Position numbers and translations under genes: made by a program. DNA of 15,737 nt from CAG-791 sp963605745 (lineage in GTDB: Bacteria > Bacillota > Clostridia > Lachnospirales > Lachnospiraceae). Below are positions 7,575-15,587 of the stretch, in pieces; position 1 is the stretch's first letter; every line of letters starts with the position of its first letter. The stretch covers positions 1 through 15,737 of the forward strand of contig CAVCWT010000048.1 of the NCBI GenBank assembly GCA_963605745.1. Reading direction: 5' to 3'. The notes below the pieces were generated by a model that was not told the origin of the DNA, searched no databases, and saw only the letters and a list, made by a program, of their open reading frames with translations.

Positions 7575-9407
7575 CTACTGTTCATCCTCATTGGCTGTAA
7601 TCTGAATGTGCAACTCCTCCAGCTGGTGTTCTGTGACCTCGGAAGGAGCCCCCATCATGATATCCTGCGCATTCTTGTTCATCGGGAAAGCAATGATCTC
7701 TCGAATGGACTCTTCTCCTGCCAGCAGCATCACCATGCGGTCTACGCCGGGAGCAATGCCTGCATGCGGCGGTGCGCCGTAGCAAAAGGCATTATACATT
7801 GCAGGGAATTTCTTCTTAACATCCTCTTCGCCGAGGCGAACCATTTCAAAGGCCTTGACCATGATCTCCGGATCATGGTTACGCACAGCACCGGAGGATA
7901 GCTCGACACCGTTGCAGACAAGGTCATACTGATCTGCTGTAATGGCCAGCGGATCAATCTCTCCGCGCTCTGCGGCCAGAAGCGTCTCCAGACCACCGGA
8001 CGGCATCGAGAAAGGATTGTGGCAGAATTCCAGCTCGCCGCTCTCCTCGCCAATCTCATACATCGGGAAATCGACGATCCAGCAGAAGGCATACTGCTCC
8101 TTATCCATGTGGCCGGGAACTGCCGCGCCGAGCGTCTTAACCAGGACACCTGCTGTCTTCTGTGCTGTCGTTTTTTTGCCGGCTGCAATGCCGACAAAAT
8201 CACCGGGCTGCAGATTCAACGCACTGACAACCTGTTCCTTGATCGGAGCGACAAATTTAGAAATGCCGCCAACGAGCTCGCCGTTCTCATCCATGCGGAA
8301 CCAATACGGCTTGCTGCCGGCCTGAACCTCAACCTCGCCGAGCGTCTTGTCAATGAACTTTCTGGTTCCTTCAAAGCCGGATACCACAACGGCCTTGATG
8401 ACAACCTTCGTCTCCTCGGTGCCGGTTACATTGCCGTCCGCATCCTTGATCTCTGCCACCGTTGCAAAGGGGCCAAAGCCGCAGTCCTTCAGAACATCGG
8501 TAACATCCTGTACGGTCAGGTCAATGCGAAGGTCCGGCTTGTCGGAGCCGTACTTTTCCATGGCCTCCAGATAGGGAATCCGCATGAACGGAGCGGAGCT
8601 TGCACGGTTGTAGGTGCCGTATTTAGCAAAGATCGGAGGAAGGACGTCCTCAAGAACCGCAAATACATCCTCCTGGCTGGCAAACGCCATCTCCATATCC
8701 AGCTGATAGAATTCTCCCGGAGAGCGATCTCCTCTGGCATCCTCATCACGAAAGCACGGTGCAATCTGAAAATAACGATCAATGCCGGCCGTCATGAGGA
8801 GCTGTTTGAACTGCTGCGGCGCCTGCGGAAGCGCATAGAATTTCCCGGGATGCTTTCTGGCAGGAACCAGATAGTCTCTTGCGCCTTCCGGAGATGACGC
8901 CGTCAGAATCGGTGTTGTGATTTCCAGGAAGCCATGCTCTGTCATAGCCTGGCGAAGCGCAGATACTACGTTGCAGCGCAGAATGATGTTCTTTTTTACC
9001 TCCGGATTGCGAAGGTCGAGATAACGATATTTGAGTCGAACCTGCTCATCGGCCTCACGGCTGTGATTGATTTCAAACGGAAGGCTGCTGTAGCGGCAGC
9101 GTCCTAAAACCGCAATGCTTTCCGGAAGAACCTCAATCTCTCCGGTCTCCTGTTTGGGATTTTTCGAGCTGCGCTCGCGAACCGTTCCTGTCACGGTAAT
9201 CGTGGACTCCTTGGTGATGGCCTTGAACTGCTCCATCATTTCCTCGGTCTCAACCACAATCTGTGTGGTTCCGTAAAAATCACGCAGAACCGCAAAGCCA
9301 AGGCTGGCGGATACCACGCGTAAATTTTCCATCCAACCGGAGAGCTGTACCTTTTTGCCTGCGTCGCTAAGACGCAGCTCCCCGCAGGTATGTGTACGTG
9401 ACTGCAT
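7575..9407 (-). CDS. aspS: Aspartyl-tRNA synthetase
   Basis: It charges tRNA-Asp with aspartate in the cytoplasm. The 610-residue protein is full length for a bacterial-type enzyme. An N-terminal OB-fold anticodon-binding domain (about 1-100) is followed by the class II catalytic core, interrupted by the bacterial GAD insertion (about 285-415). Motif 2 reads FRDEDARGDRSPGEFYQLD (219-237) and motif 3 GIAPGVDRMVMLLAG (from 550). A longer frame opens at 9431, but AAAAGGAG at 9416-9423 lies 8 nt before the ATG at 9407 and overlaps that longer frame, so the start is placed at 9407. It follows hisS after 133 nt with no terminator, the usual Firmicutes order, and probably shares its promoter. Whether it also charges tRNA-Asn cannot be read from the sequence by eye. 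Confidence 0.97.
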   Translation of the reverse strand: MQSRTHTCGELRLSDAGKKVQLSGWMENLRVVSASLGFAVLRDFYGTTQIVVETEEMMEQFKAITKESTITVTGTVRERSSKNPKQETGEIEVLPESIAVLGRCRYSSLPFEINHSREADEQVRLKYRYLDLRNPEVKKNIILRCNVVSALRQAMTEHGFLEITTPILTASSPEGARDYLVPARKHPGKFYALPQAPQQFKQLLMTAGIDRYFQIAPCFRDEDARGDRSPGEFYQLDMEMAFASQEDVFAVLEDVLPPIFAKYGTYNRASSAPFMRIPYLEAMEKYGSDKPDLRIDLTVQDVTDVLKDCGFGPFATVAEIKDADGNVTGTEETKVVIKAVVVSGFEGTRKFIDKTLGEVEVQAGSKPYWFRMDENGELVGGISKFVAPIKEQVVSALNLQPGDFVGIAAGKKTTAQKTAGVLVKTLGAAVPGHMDKEQYAFCWIVDFPMYEIGEESGELEFCHNPFSMPSGGLETLLAAERGEIDPLAITADQYDLVCNGVELSSGAVRNHDPEIMVKAFEMVRLGEEDVKKKFPAMYNAFCYGAPPHAGIAPGVDRMVMLLAGEESIREIIAFPMNKNAQDIMMGAPSEVTEHQLEELHIQITANEDEQ

Positions 9408-9415
9408 ATGATCGT

Positions 9416-9423
9416 CTCCTTTT
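9416..9423 (-). promoter_or_regulatory. aspS ribosome binding site that decides the start
   Basis: AAAAGGAG on the minus strand lies 8 nt before the ATG at 9407. It falls inside the extended frame from 9431, which has no equal site, so the shorter 610-residue product is favoured. Confidence 0.8.
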
Positions 9424-9540
9424 AAACTCATTTACCAATATATCAGTTCATCGCATGCCAATGGTGCGAAACTGCCGCACCTTCATCCGGCGTAGTGTAG
9501 AACACATAACGGTTCCAACCATGTCATTTCTCCACGCCGC

Positions 9541-10800
9541 TTACTGAATCGGATTCTGATAGAATTCCTCAAAGGCCCGATAGCCCTGTGCCTCGAGCTG
9601 CTGTTTCTGGAACTTTTTGTTCTTGTTCATACGGACAACCAGAACCGATTTGCCCTCTGCGCGGTCCTTTTGCGCCTTTTCAATGGCCTCCTTCAGGCGC
9701 TCTCCGTTCAGTCCCTTTTCCAAAAGGAAGGCAACCTTCTCACCCTTCCCCGGAACCTCAAAGCCCTGCTCGAGAAGGATCAGAATGATTCTCTCAAAAC
9801 CGATGGAGAAGCCGCAGGCCGGCACATCCTTACCGGTAAACTTGCCGACCATGCCGTCATATCGTCCGCCGCCGCCGGCGCTGATCCCGAGCTCCGGCAT
9901 CGCAATCTCAAAGATGGTTCCGGTGTAGTAGCTCATGCCGCGCACAATGGTGGGATCGAATACGAGCTTGAAATCTGCCTGTTTCGTGGTCTCAACGGTC
10001 TCAATGGTCTCACGAAGGTTCGGAATGACATCCTCTTCAATGATGCCGGAAAGCTTATCTTCCAGGTAGCTAAGAGGATCCTCCGAGGCATTCAGTCCCT
10101 CAAACAGCGCTTTGTACTGCGCTGCGGCTGTCTCGCCAAAGCCTTCCTCCACCAGCTCCTTCTCCACACCGTCCAGACCGATCTTGTCCATCTTGTCCAG
10201 GGTGATAAAGACCTCATCAAAACGATCCTCCGGGAAACCGCAGGCCTTTGCCATCGCCTTCAGGATTCTGCGCTCATTGATGCGAATCTGGAAATTCCGA
10301 AATCCCAGGCGCCCCAGCGTCGTTGTCGTTGCCAGAATCAGTTCAATCTCTGCCAGGTTTGTCGGCTCACCGATGATATCAATGTCGCATTGCATGAACT
10401 GGCGATACCTGCCCTTCTGCGGGCGATCCGCTCTCCATACATTTCCCATCTGCAATGCCTTAAAAGGCATCGGCAGCTCGTTCTCATGATTGGAAAAATA
10501 ACGAACAAGCGGCACGGTCAGATCGTAACGCAGACCGCCGTCAACCAGATCTGCCTCCGCCTTTGCCTCTTCCAGACGAAGCTTCTCACCTCTCTTCAGA
10601 ATTTTGAAGATCAGCTTTTCGTTATCTCCTCCGGATTTTGACGTCAGATTCTCAATATTCTCTACGCATGGCGTCTCAATTCCCTGAAAGCCGAATTCTG
10701 CGTAGGTTTTCTTAATCACGGAGATGCAGTAGTCCCGAATCTCCATTTCGGCCGGCATCACATCCTTCATGCCGGTTACCGGTTTCTTTGTCAGTGCCAT
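9541..10800 (-). CDS. hisS: Histidyl-tRNA synthetase
   Basis: It charges tRNA-His in the cytoplasm. The 419-residue protein has class II motif 2 (VWRADRPQKGRYRQF, 121-135), the histidine-binding HisA motif (LVFDPTIVRGMSYYTG, 279-294), a glycine-rich GGGGRYDG, motif 3 (FSIGFERI, 331-338) and a C-terminal anticodon-binding domain. The frame opens at 10827, but GAGG at 10807-10810 lies 6 nt before the ATG at 10800 and the probable transcription start is near 10837, so 10800 is preferred. It is the first gene of a hisS-aspS unit. The leader before it is short, so it has no T-box. Confidence 0.96.
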   Translation of the reverse strand: MALTKKPVTGMKDVMPAEMEIRDYCISVIKKTYAEFGFQGIETPCVENIENLTSKSGGDNEKLIFKILKRGEKLRLEEAKAEADLVDGGLRYDLTVPLVRYFSNHENELPMPFKALQMGNVWRADRPQKGRYRQFMQCDIDIIGEPTNLAEIELILATTTTLGRLGFRNFQIRINERRILKAMAKACGFPEDRFDEVFITLDKMDKIGLDGVEKELVEEGFGETAAAQYKALFEGLNASEDPLSYLEDKLSGIIEEDVIPNLRETIETVETTKQADFKLVFDPTIVRGMSYYTGTIFEIAMPELGISAGGGGRYDGMVGKFTGKDVPACGFSIGFERIILILLEQGFEVPGKGEKVAFLLEKGLNGERLKEAIEKAQKDRAEGKSVLVVRMNKNKKFQKQQLEAQGYRAFEEFYQNPIQ

Positions 10801-10843
10801 AATCTTCCTCACAACGTGATAAATCATGATGTTTAACCAGGAG

Positions 10844-10872
10844 ATTATACACCATCTGAAGGCGCATGAACA
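10844..10872 (-). promoter_or_regulatory. Probable sigma-A promoter of hisS-aspS
   Basis: On the minus strand a perfect TATAAT (10844-10849) lies 17 nt from TGTTCA (10867-10872), a weak -35 with three of six consensus bases. Transcription would start near 10837, giving a leader of about 37 nt to the ATG at 10800. It lies just after the upstream terminator, as expected for a new transcription unit. Confidence 0.5.
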
Positions 10873-10879
10873 GTAAACA

Positions 10880-10916
10880 AAAAGAGAAGGAGCCCATAAG
10901 GGACACCTTCTCTTTT
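10880..10916 (-). terminator. Rho-independent terminator after glyA
   Basis: Bases 10880-10890 pair with 10906-10916 (AAAAGAGAAGG with CCTTCTCTTTT), with further CCC/GGG pairing inside. The minus-strand exit has TTCTCTTTTTG, so it should end the glyA transcript; the plus-strand exit (TCTCTTTTATC) is also T-rich. It separates glyA from the hisS promoter. Confidence 0.8.
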
Positions 10917-10941
10917 ATCATTCACGCCTCTGCCTGTCACC

Positions 10942-10989
10942 AGTACAGCGTTGGCAAAATAACTGGCCAGATAACGCAGAATGATTTTC
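10942..10989 (+). repeat. 48-bp interspersed palindromic repeat, copy 1
   Basis: It starts AGTACAGCGTT, has the core AACTGGCCAGAT and ends GATTTTC. It matches the reverse complement of 15690-15737 at 47 of 48 positions. GCGTT near one end pairs with AACGC past the core, so it can fold into a hairpin. It begins 16 nt past the glyA stop codon, inside the expected glyA 3' untranslated region. CAGTACAGC occurs on both sides (10941-10949 and 10991-10999), 50 nt apart. Confidence 0.8.
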
Positions 10990-11004
10990 TCAGTACAGCA
11001 TATC

Positions 11005-12246
11005 TCACATCACCAGCGGATATTTTGCGGTCAGCTCTGCAATGATAGCCTTTGCCTTCTCGATGCCGGCCTCTTTCTCCTTGATGACAATGGAGATGGC
11101 CTCTGCAATCTGATCCATATCCTCTGTGTTCATACCGCGTGTTGTAACCGCAGCCGTTCCCAGACGAATACCGGACGTAACGAAAGGAGATCTCTTCTCG
11201 TTCGGAATGGTATTCTTGTTCGCGGTAATGTGTGCTTCATCCAGCCACTTTTCTACTTCCTTGCCGGTCAGATCGTCTTTGGTCAGATCTACCAGCATCA
11301 GGTGGTTGTCTGTTCCGCCGGATACGATGTCAACACCTCTCTTCATCAGACCCGCTGCCAGAGCCTGTGCGTTGTCGATGATTCCCTGCGCATATTCCTT
11401 AAAGGACGGATCCAGAGCCTCCTTAAAGCAAACAGCCTTTGCAGCAATGACATGCTCCAGAGGGCCGCCCTGAATGCCGGGGAAGATGGCTTTGTTCAGT
11501 TTGAACTGATCTGCAGCCTCCTGGCTTGCCAGAATCAGGCCGCCGCGAGGTCCGCGAAGCGTTTTGTGGGTTGTTGTGGTTACGATATCGCACCACGGGA
11601 ACGGTGACGGGTGAAGACCGGCTGCTACAAGTCCTGCAATGTGGGCAATATCTGCCATCAGAACCGCACCGCACGCGTCTGCAACCTCACGGAATTTTTT
11701 GAAATCAATGGTCCTTGCATAGGCAGATGCACCGGCAATGATCATCTTAGGCTTGTTCTCTACGGCCAATCTCATCAGCTTGTCATAATCGATAAAGCCA
11801 TTCTCATCCACGCCGTAGGGCACGATGTTGAAATAGGAGCCGGAAATGTTCGCCGGTGAGCCGTGCGTCAGGTGTCCGCCCTGGTTCAGGTTCATCCCCA
11901 TCAAGGTATCGCCGGGCTTTAAAACAGCATACTCGACAGCCAGATTTGCCTGAGCGCCGGAGTGGGGCTGTACATTGGCATAGGTGCAGCCGAACAGCTT
12001 TTTGGCGCGCTCAATGGCAAGGGTCTCCACAACGTCTACGCACTGGCAGCCGCCGTAATAGCGTTTTCCCGGATATCCTTCTGCATATTTGTTGGTCAAT
12101 GGGCTTCCCATGGCTGCCATAACAGCCTTGCTGACCCAGTTCTCAGATGCGATCAGTTCAATGTGATCGTTCTGTCTGGCCATTTCCTGTTCAATGGCTT
12201 GTGCGATTTCCGGGTCCTCTCTTCTGACTTCATCTAACGAATACAT
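11005..12246 (-). CDS. glyA: Serine hydroxymethyltransferase
   Basis: This PLP enzyme interconverts serine and glycine and loads tetrahydrofolate with a one-carbon unit in the cytoplasm. The 413-residue protein has the usual family length. Recognisable parts include LIASENWVSKAV near the N-terminus, NKYAEGYPGKRYYGG, the PLP region with Lys228 in TTTTHKTLRGPRGG, MADIAHIAGLVAAG, FPGIQGGPLEH and SGIRLGTAAVTTRG. The frame stays open back to 12399 through the tandem repeats, but AAAGGAGG at 12255-12262 with 8-nt spacing and family alignment place the start at 12246. Upstream are palindromic tandem repeats, so expression may depend on the structure of the long leader if it is read from the glycosyltransferase side. 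I see no clear promoter of its own. A terminator follows at 10880-10916. Confidence 0.97.
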   Translation of the reverse strand: MYSLDEVRREDPEIAQAIEQEMARQNDHIELIASENWVSKAVMAAMGSPLTNKYAEGYPGKRYYGGCQCVDVVETLAIERAKKLFGCTYANVQPHSGAQANLAVEYAVLKPGDTLMGMNLNQGGHLTHGSPANISGSYFNIVPYGVDENGFIDYDKLMRLAVENKPKMIIAGASAYARTIDFKKFREVADACGAVLMADIAHIAGLVAAGLHPSPFPWCDIVTTTTHKTLRGPRGGLILASQEAADQFKLNKAIFPGIQGGPLEHVIAAKAVCFKEALDPSFKEYAQGIIDNAQALAAGLMKRGVDIVSGGTDNHLMLVDLTKDDLTGKEVEKWLDEAHITANKNTIPNEKRSPFVTSGIRLGTAAVTTRGMNTEDMDQIAEAISIVIKEKEAGIEKAKAIIAELTAKYPLVM

Positions 12247-12254
12247 GCGACTGT

Positions 12255-12262
12255 CCTCCTTT
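12255..12262 (-). promoter_or_regulatory. glyA ribosome binding site that decides the start
   Basis: AAAGGAGG on the minus strand lies 8 nt before the ATG at 12246. It rules out the in-frame extension through the repeats. The first repeat hairpin (12267-12318) ends only 4 nt upstream of it. Confidence 0.85.
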
Positions 12263-12266
12263 TTTA

Positions 12267-12590
12267 ACAATTCCATGAGAGAAACTCCCCGCATGCGGTC
12301 CGTTCTCTCTGGAATTGTTTTTTCCTTGTTCAGCACCCACATCTCAAATGCTCCGCATTTTCGATTTGGCTGGCCAGTGCCCCTTCGGGGCTTGGCCACA
12401 GTACAATTCCATGAGAGAAACTCCCCGCATGCGGTCCGTTCTCTCTGGAATTGTTTTTTCCTTGTTCAGCACCCACATCTCAAATGCTCCGCATTTTCGA
12501 TTTGGCTGGCCAGTGCCCCTTCGGGGCTTGGCCACAGTACAATTCCATGAGAGAAACTCCCCGCATGCGGTCCGTTCTCTCTGGAATTGT
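12267..12590. repeat. 136-bp tandem repeat, about 2.4 copies, rich in hairpins
   Basis: This fills most of the 356-nt gap between the glycosyltransferase and glyA. Copies run 12267-12402 and 12403-12538 and look identical; a third partial copy of 52 nt spans 12539-12590. Each full unit has three inverted repeats. The first is ACAATTCC with GGAATTGT, with GAGAGAA/TTCTCTC and the palindrome CCGCATGCGG inside (12267-12318 in copy 1). The second is AAATGC-TCC-GCATTT (12346-12360). The third is a strong hairpin of TGGCCA and GCCCC around a 3-nt loop (12371-12398). In the partial copy the outer palindrome extends to 14 bp (12533-12546 with 12583-12596). The period is not a multiple of three, so it is not a coding repeat. 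Spacers do not vary, so it is not a CRISPR array. Confidence 0.95.
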
Positions 12591-12602
12591 ACTGTGCTGA
12601 AC

Positions 12603-13634
12603 TTAATTAAAGTTAAAGAAATGATGGATCAAGCGATACGCTTCAATCGATACGAATCTGGCTCCTTTGGTATGTCCTCCTGCAAAAGTTCCGAACACAC
12701 CGTGGCGCATCCGATTGTACAATAAGAAGCTGCGCTTTTTGAGATATTCCCACATCTCATCCTTCATTGCAATATGCTCTTTCGTATTGGACAGCATAGC
12801 AAGAACAGATGATATCGTCACAATGATTTCCAGATAATTGTACATATAGGCCTTCAGCGCCTTGTGGGCCTGCATCCGATCCATGATATCCGGTCTGGTA
12901 TAGTACTCAATCATGATCTTGGTCACTCGGACCTGCTGATCCAGGCGCGAGATCATGACCTTTTCATTGACCGACTGATCATCGCGTCCGATATAGTAGC
13001 AATACAGATTCTCGTTCAGATAATACATTTTCTGAACGAAAGGAAGCGGACGGAACACATAAATATTGTCCACATAGAAACAATGCTCCGGCAGTCTCAT
13101 CTCGCATTCCCGAAGGAGCTTTGTCCGGTAAATCACGGAATGCATCAGAATATAACTTCCTTTCCGGAACCGTCCCACCTGATCCCAGTTAAAGACCTTG
13201 CCGACAGGAAGAGCCGATTCATAATGAATGACCTTATTTTTAGCTGCCCCCACCTTCATATAAGTGTAGTTGCACAGGAACAGATCCAGCTGATTTTCTT
13301 CCTCAGAGAATTCCTGGAGCTTGTCCAGAACCTTCAGATAGACATCTTTATCCAGCCAGTCGTCGCTGTCCACAACCTTGTAGTACAGACCGCTGGCCAG
13401 ATCGATCCCGATGTTGACACCGGATCCATGTCCGCCGTTTGGTTTATGCACGGCGCGGCAAATTCCGGGATACTCCTTTTCATAGCGGTCTGCAATCGCA
13501 GCCGTATTGTCCTTGGAGCCGTCATCTACAATGAGAATCTCCACTCTGTCGCCGCCTACTAAAAGGGACTCCAGGCATCGATCCATATAATCCTGCGAGT
13601 TATAGCATGGAACACAAATTGTCAGCAGTTTCAT
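12603..13634 (-). CDS. Family 2 glycosyltransferase
   Basis: It transfers a sugar from a nucleotide sugar to a cell-envelope or exported glycan acceptor; the exact substrate cannot be told. The 343-residue protein has the GT-A fold signature: a first strand TICVPCYNSQDY, the nucleotide-binding DDGS (37-40), NGGHGSGVNIG, and the metal-binding DSDDW (89-93). The C-terminal half (about 170-343) has no clear membrane helix, so it is probably cytosolic or peripheral. Two ATGs are adjacent (13637 and 13634); GGAGG lies 6 nt before the second, which is preferred. It sits 102-105 nt after the DUF1653-domain gene and ends 13 nt before the tandem repeat array, so the array is in its 3' untranslated region or in the glyA leader. 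No other glycan genes are nearby. Confidence 0.9.
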   Translation of the reverse strand: MKLLTICVPCYNSQDYMDRCLESLLVGGDRVEILIVDDGSKDNTAAIADRYEKEYPGICRAVHKPNGGHGSGVNIGIDLASGLYYKVVDSDDWLDKDVYLKVLDKLQEFSEEENQLDLFLCNYTYMKVGAAKNKVIHYESALPVGKVFNWDQVGRFRKGSYILMHSVIYRTKLLRECEMRLPEHCFYVDNIYVFRPLPFVQKMYYLNENLYCYYIGRDDQSVNEKVMISRLDQQVRVTKIMIEYYTRPDIMDRMQAHKALKAYMYNYLEIIVTISSVLAMLSNTKEHIAMKDEMWEYLKKRSFLLYNRMRHGVFGTFAGGHTKGARFVSIEAYRLIHHFFNFN

Positions 13635-13690
13635 CATTCTCCTCCATATTAAGATGTTGGGGTCGAAAGTCCTTTGGCCCCATGATATCA

Positions 13691-13722
13691 GGATTGTCCT
13701 GCGCTTTGCGCTGCCGCAATCC
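13691..13722 (-). other. Hairpin upstream of the glycosyltransferase gene
   Basis: GGATTG (13691-13696) pairs with CAATCC (13717-13722), and inside it GCGC-TTT-GCGC forms a second stem. No T-run follows on either strand, so it is not an obvious terminator. It lies 18 nt past the stop of the upstream gene and could be a 3'-end stabiliser or processing site. Confidence 0.35.
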
Positions 13723-13739
13723 GTGGTCTGATTCAGCAG

Positions 13740-14525
13740 CTACACCAGAATCTCGTATTTTCTCTTTGTCAGAAGGCAATCATGCAGATCATCATAGCGT
13801 ATTCTGACGTCCTCATTTTCTGCCACTTCAACGCCCACGACAACCGCCATGGTGTCGATCATTTCATTCGTCACATAGCTGCGCATTCTCTCCAGAATAT
13901 CCAGTCGTTGCGTCGTCGTTCTGGCATCCAGAAAGCGTTCCAGCATGGGATCCAGCTGCAGCGTCTCTTCTGTTTGCAGTTCTGATTCCGGTTCCGCTCC
14001 CCGAAAGTTCTGCTCTGCTGGTTCCGTATGCTCTTCCAGAGCTTTTCCCTCTTTCTTTGCATCTGCCGGTTTTTCCTTCGGAGCTTTTCTCTCTGCCTTT
14101 GCATCTGCCGGTTTTTCCTTCGGAGCTTTTCTCTCGTTCTCCGCATCTGCCGGTTTTTCCTCCGGAGCCGTCCTCTCTTCCTCTGCATTTGACAATACCT
14201 TTGCTCCGGACGGCACGTTCGCAGATTCGTCAGCTTCTGCGGATTTCAAAGGATCTTCTCCTTCCAAAGAACCTTCCGCACCTTCCGGCCAGCCGCTGAT
14301 TCTCTCGAATCGATACTGCTGGGTGGCCGCAGGATATTTGGCATGGTCAACCTCGGAAAGAAAATTCCCCAATTCTCTTGCATAGACCTTGAATTCGCCA
14401 TACAGCGCCTGGTAGATGACGAGCGTCTCTCCGGTGTCCTCCTTCTGTGCAATGTTCAGGATCTGATAACTCTGTCCTTTAAAATGCCGATAGCGCTCCA
14501 TCGGCACCGGTACCTTGCGTTTCAT
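13740..14525 (-). CDS. DUF1653-domain protein with 14-residue charged repeats
   Basis: The function is unknown. The first ~55 residues (YRHFKGQSYQILNIAQ, then ETLVIYQALYGEFKVYAREL) match what I know of the DUF1653 family, usually a small stand-alone protein. A long low-complexity linker follows (about 80-185), rich in Glu, Lys, Ala and Pro, holding three 14-residue repeats starting KPADA (124-137, 138-151, 152-165). The C-terminus (about 190-261, with LDPMLERFLDARTTTQRLDILERM) is a compact helical domain of unknown role. The ATG at 14525 has AGGAGG 9 nt upstream, which overlaps the stop codon of holA; the two genes are 6 nt apart and should be translationally coupled. No signal peptide is seen, so it is probably cytosolic. 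A link to replication is suggested only by its neighbour. Confidence 0.8.
   Translation of the reverse strand: MKRKVPVPMERYRHFKGQSYQILNIAQKEDTGETLVIYQALYGEFKVYARELGNFLSEVDHAKYPAATQQYRFERISGWPEGAEGSLEGEDPLKSAEADESANVPSGAKVLSNAEEERTAPEEKPADAENERKAPKEKPADAKAERKAPKEKPADAKKEGKALEEHTEPAEQNFRGAEPESELQTEETLQLDPMLERFLDARTTTQRLDILERMRSYVTNEMIDTMAVVVGVEVAENEDVRIRYDDLHDCLLTKRKYEILV
14031..14156 (-). repeat. Three 42-bp in-frame tandem repeats inside the DUF1653-domain gene
   Basis: The 42-bp unit encodes 14 residues beginning KPADA. The copies are very similar at DNA level (the GCATCTGCCGGTTTTTCC block recurs), so copy number could change by slippage without shifting the frame. A partial, weaker match precedes them. 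Confidence 0.85.
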
Positions 14526-14531
14526 CTGTCT

Positions 14532-15587
14532 CTACCTCCTCCCGGAGCACTGGATGATCAGCCGCTCCGCCGCCAGTTCCGGAGTTATTTTACCATTTTT
14601 GTAATCATAGTCCGCATCCATGCACAGTTCCAGGAGACGTTCGAGTACCTGCGTAGTATACCTCTTGGCAAGAGGCTTTAATTTGTTCGACAATGCCCAT
14701 GGATTGATTTTTAACACGGAGGCCAGTTCCTTGTCCGAATACCTTGCCGACAACTCGCAGATCTGCAGCAGCTGATTGTACTGCCTCGTCATCAGGGACA
14801 GAATCACCTGCGGCGGTGTCTGCAGCTGAACCAGATCCATGTAGATTTCCAGTGCCAGCTCCCGTTTGCTCTCTGCGATGGCCTGGATCATCTCAAAAAT
14901 ACGATCCTTCACGACCGGGACACAAATGGCCCGGATGTCCTCCGGCAGAACCTCTTCCCTGCCAAGGCAATACGCCGAGACCTTTTCTTTCTGAGAGCGA
15001 ATGGCCAGCATATCGGTCCCGGAATATTCCAGGAACAAATCAACTGTTCGGTTGGAAATTCGCAGATGATCTTCCGCAAATAGTCTCGCCGTCCACTCCC
15101 GCAGCTGCTGCAGATCCTGCGCTGAAACCCGGTCCCCACCCGCAAGGTCACAGCTCAGCACATAGCCCTTTTGGGCAATTGCCTTGTACAGCTTGTACGT
15201 TTTGTTTGGCGAAGGCTCTTCAAAGATCAGATATGTTGTCGGTGGCAGCTGGGGGAGAAACTCGCAGAGCTTTTCGGCCTCATCGCCTGTTTTTTTGAAG
15301 AACTCGGATTCCGTAATGGTGATCACCCTTCGTTCTGACAGGAACGGCATTGTCTGGGCAAGGCCGATGATGTCGGCCGCCCGCACCTCAGAGCCCTGAA
15401 GGATCGTACTGTTCATGGCATCCCCATCTCCAAGGATTGCCTTTTGAAGGCGGACGATATTCTCGTGGCGCAGATAATCCTGGCTGCCGCAGACAAGGTA
15501 CACAGGACGAAAATCCTGCGCCGCGATCTGCCGCTTCAGCTCTGCCTCATATTCCCGATAGGATGGTTGCTGTCCCTTTTGCGCCAT
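14532..15587 (-). CDS. holA: DNA polymerase III delta subunit
   Basis: This clamp-loader subunit opens the sliding beta clamp during replication. The 351-residue protein is of normal length. The N-terminal AAA+-like domain shows the family's PVYLVCGSQDYLRHENIVRL (28-47), TMPFLSERRVITI (83-95) and TTYLIFEEPSPNK (116-128). The middle domain has EYSGTDMLAIRSQKEKV (about 187-203), and the C-terminal collar domain has ILSLMTRQYNQLLQI and NPWALSNKLKPLAKRYT. As usual for delta it has no working ATPase motif. The ATG at 15587 has AAGGG 6 nt upstream. It overlaps in regulation with the DUF1653-domain gene, whose ribosome binding site includes the holA stop. Upstream (15603-15737) are interspersed repeats and no clear promoter. 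Confidence 0.93.
   Translation of the reverse strand: MAQKGQQPSYREYEAELKRQIAAQDFRPVYLVCGSQDYLRHENIVRLQKAILGDGDAMNSTILQGSEVRAADIIGLAQTMPFLSERRVITITESEFFKKTGDEAEKLCEFLPQLPPTTYLIFEEPSPNKTYKLYKAIAQKGYVLSCDLAGGDRVSAQDLQQLREWTARLFAEDHLRISNRTVDLFLEYSGTDMLAIRSQKEKVSAYCLGREEVLPEDIRAICVPVVKDRIFEMIQAIAESKRELALEIYMDLVQLQTPPQVILSLMTRQYNQLLQICELSARYSDKELASVLKINPWALSNKLKPLAKRYTTQVLERLLELCMDADYDYKNGKITPELAAERLIIQCSGRR

Noticed and set aside
9670..10641. 323-codon plus-strand open frame
   Set aside because: It is entirely antisense to hisS, which has all class II motifs; there is no ribosome binding site or recognisable domain. The frame at 8019-8897 over aspS is rejected for the same reason.
12247..12399. 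51-residue N-terminal extension of glyA through the repeats
   Set aside because: The extension comes only from repeat DNA that happens to stay open. The strong ribosome binding site at 12255-12262 and the family length fix the start at 12246.
12267..12590. CRISPR array
   Set aside because: The whole 136-bp unit is repeated without variable spacers, and there are no cas genes.
13871..14385. Several overlapping open frames on both strands in the DUF1653-domain gene
   Set aside because: They arise because the 42-bp repeat is a multiple of three and keeps other frames open. The coupled start after holA supports only the 261-residue frame.
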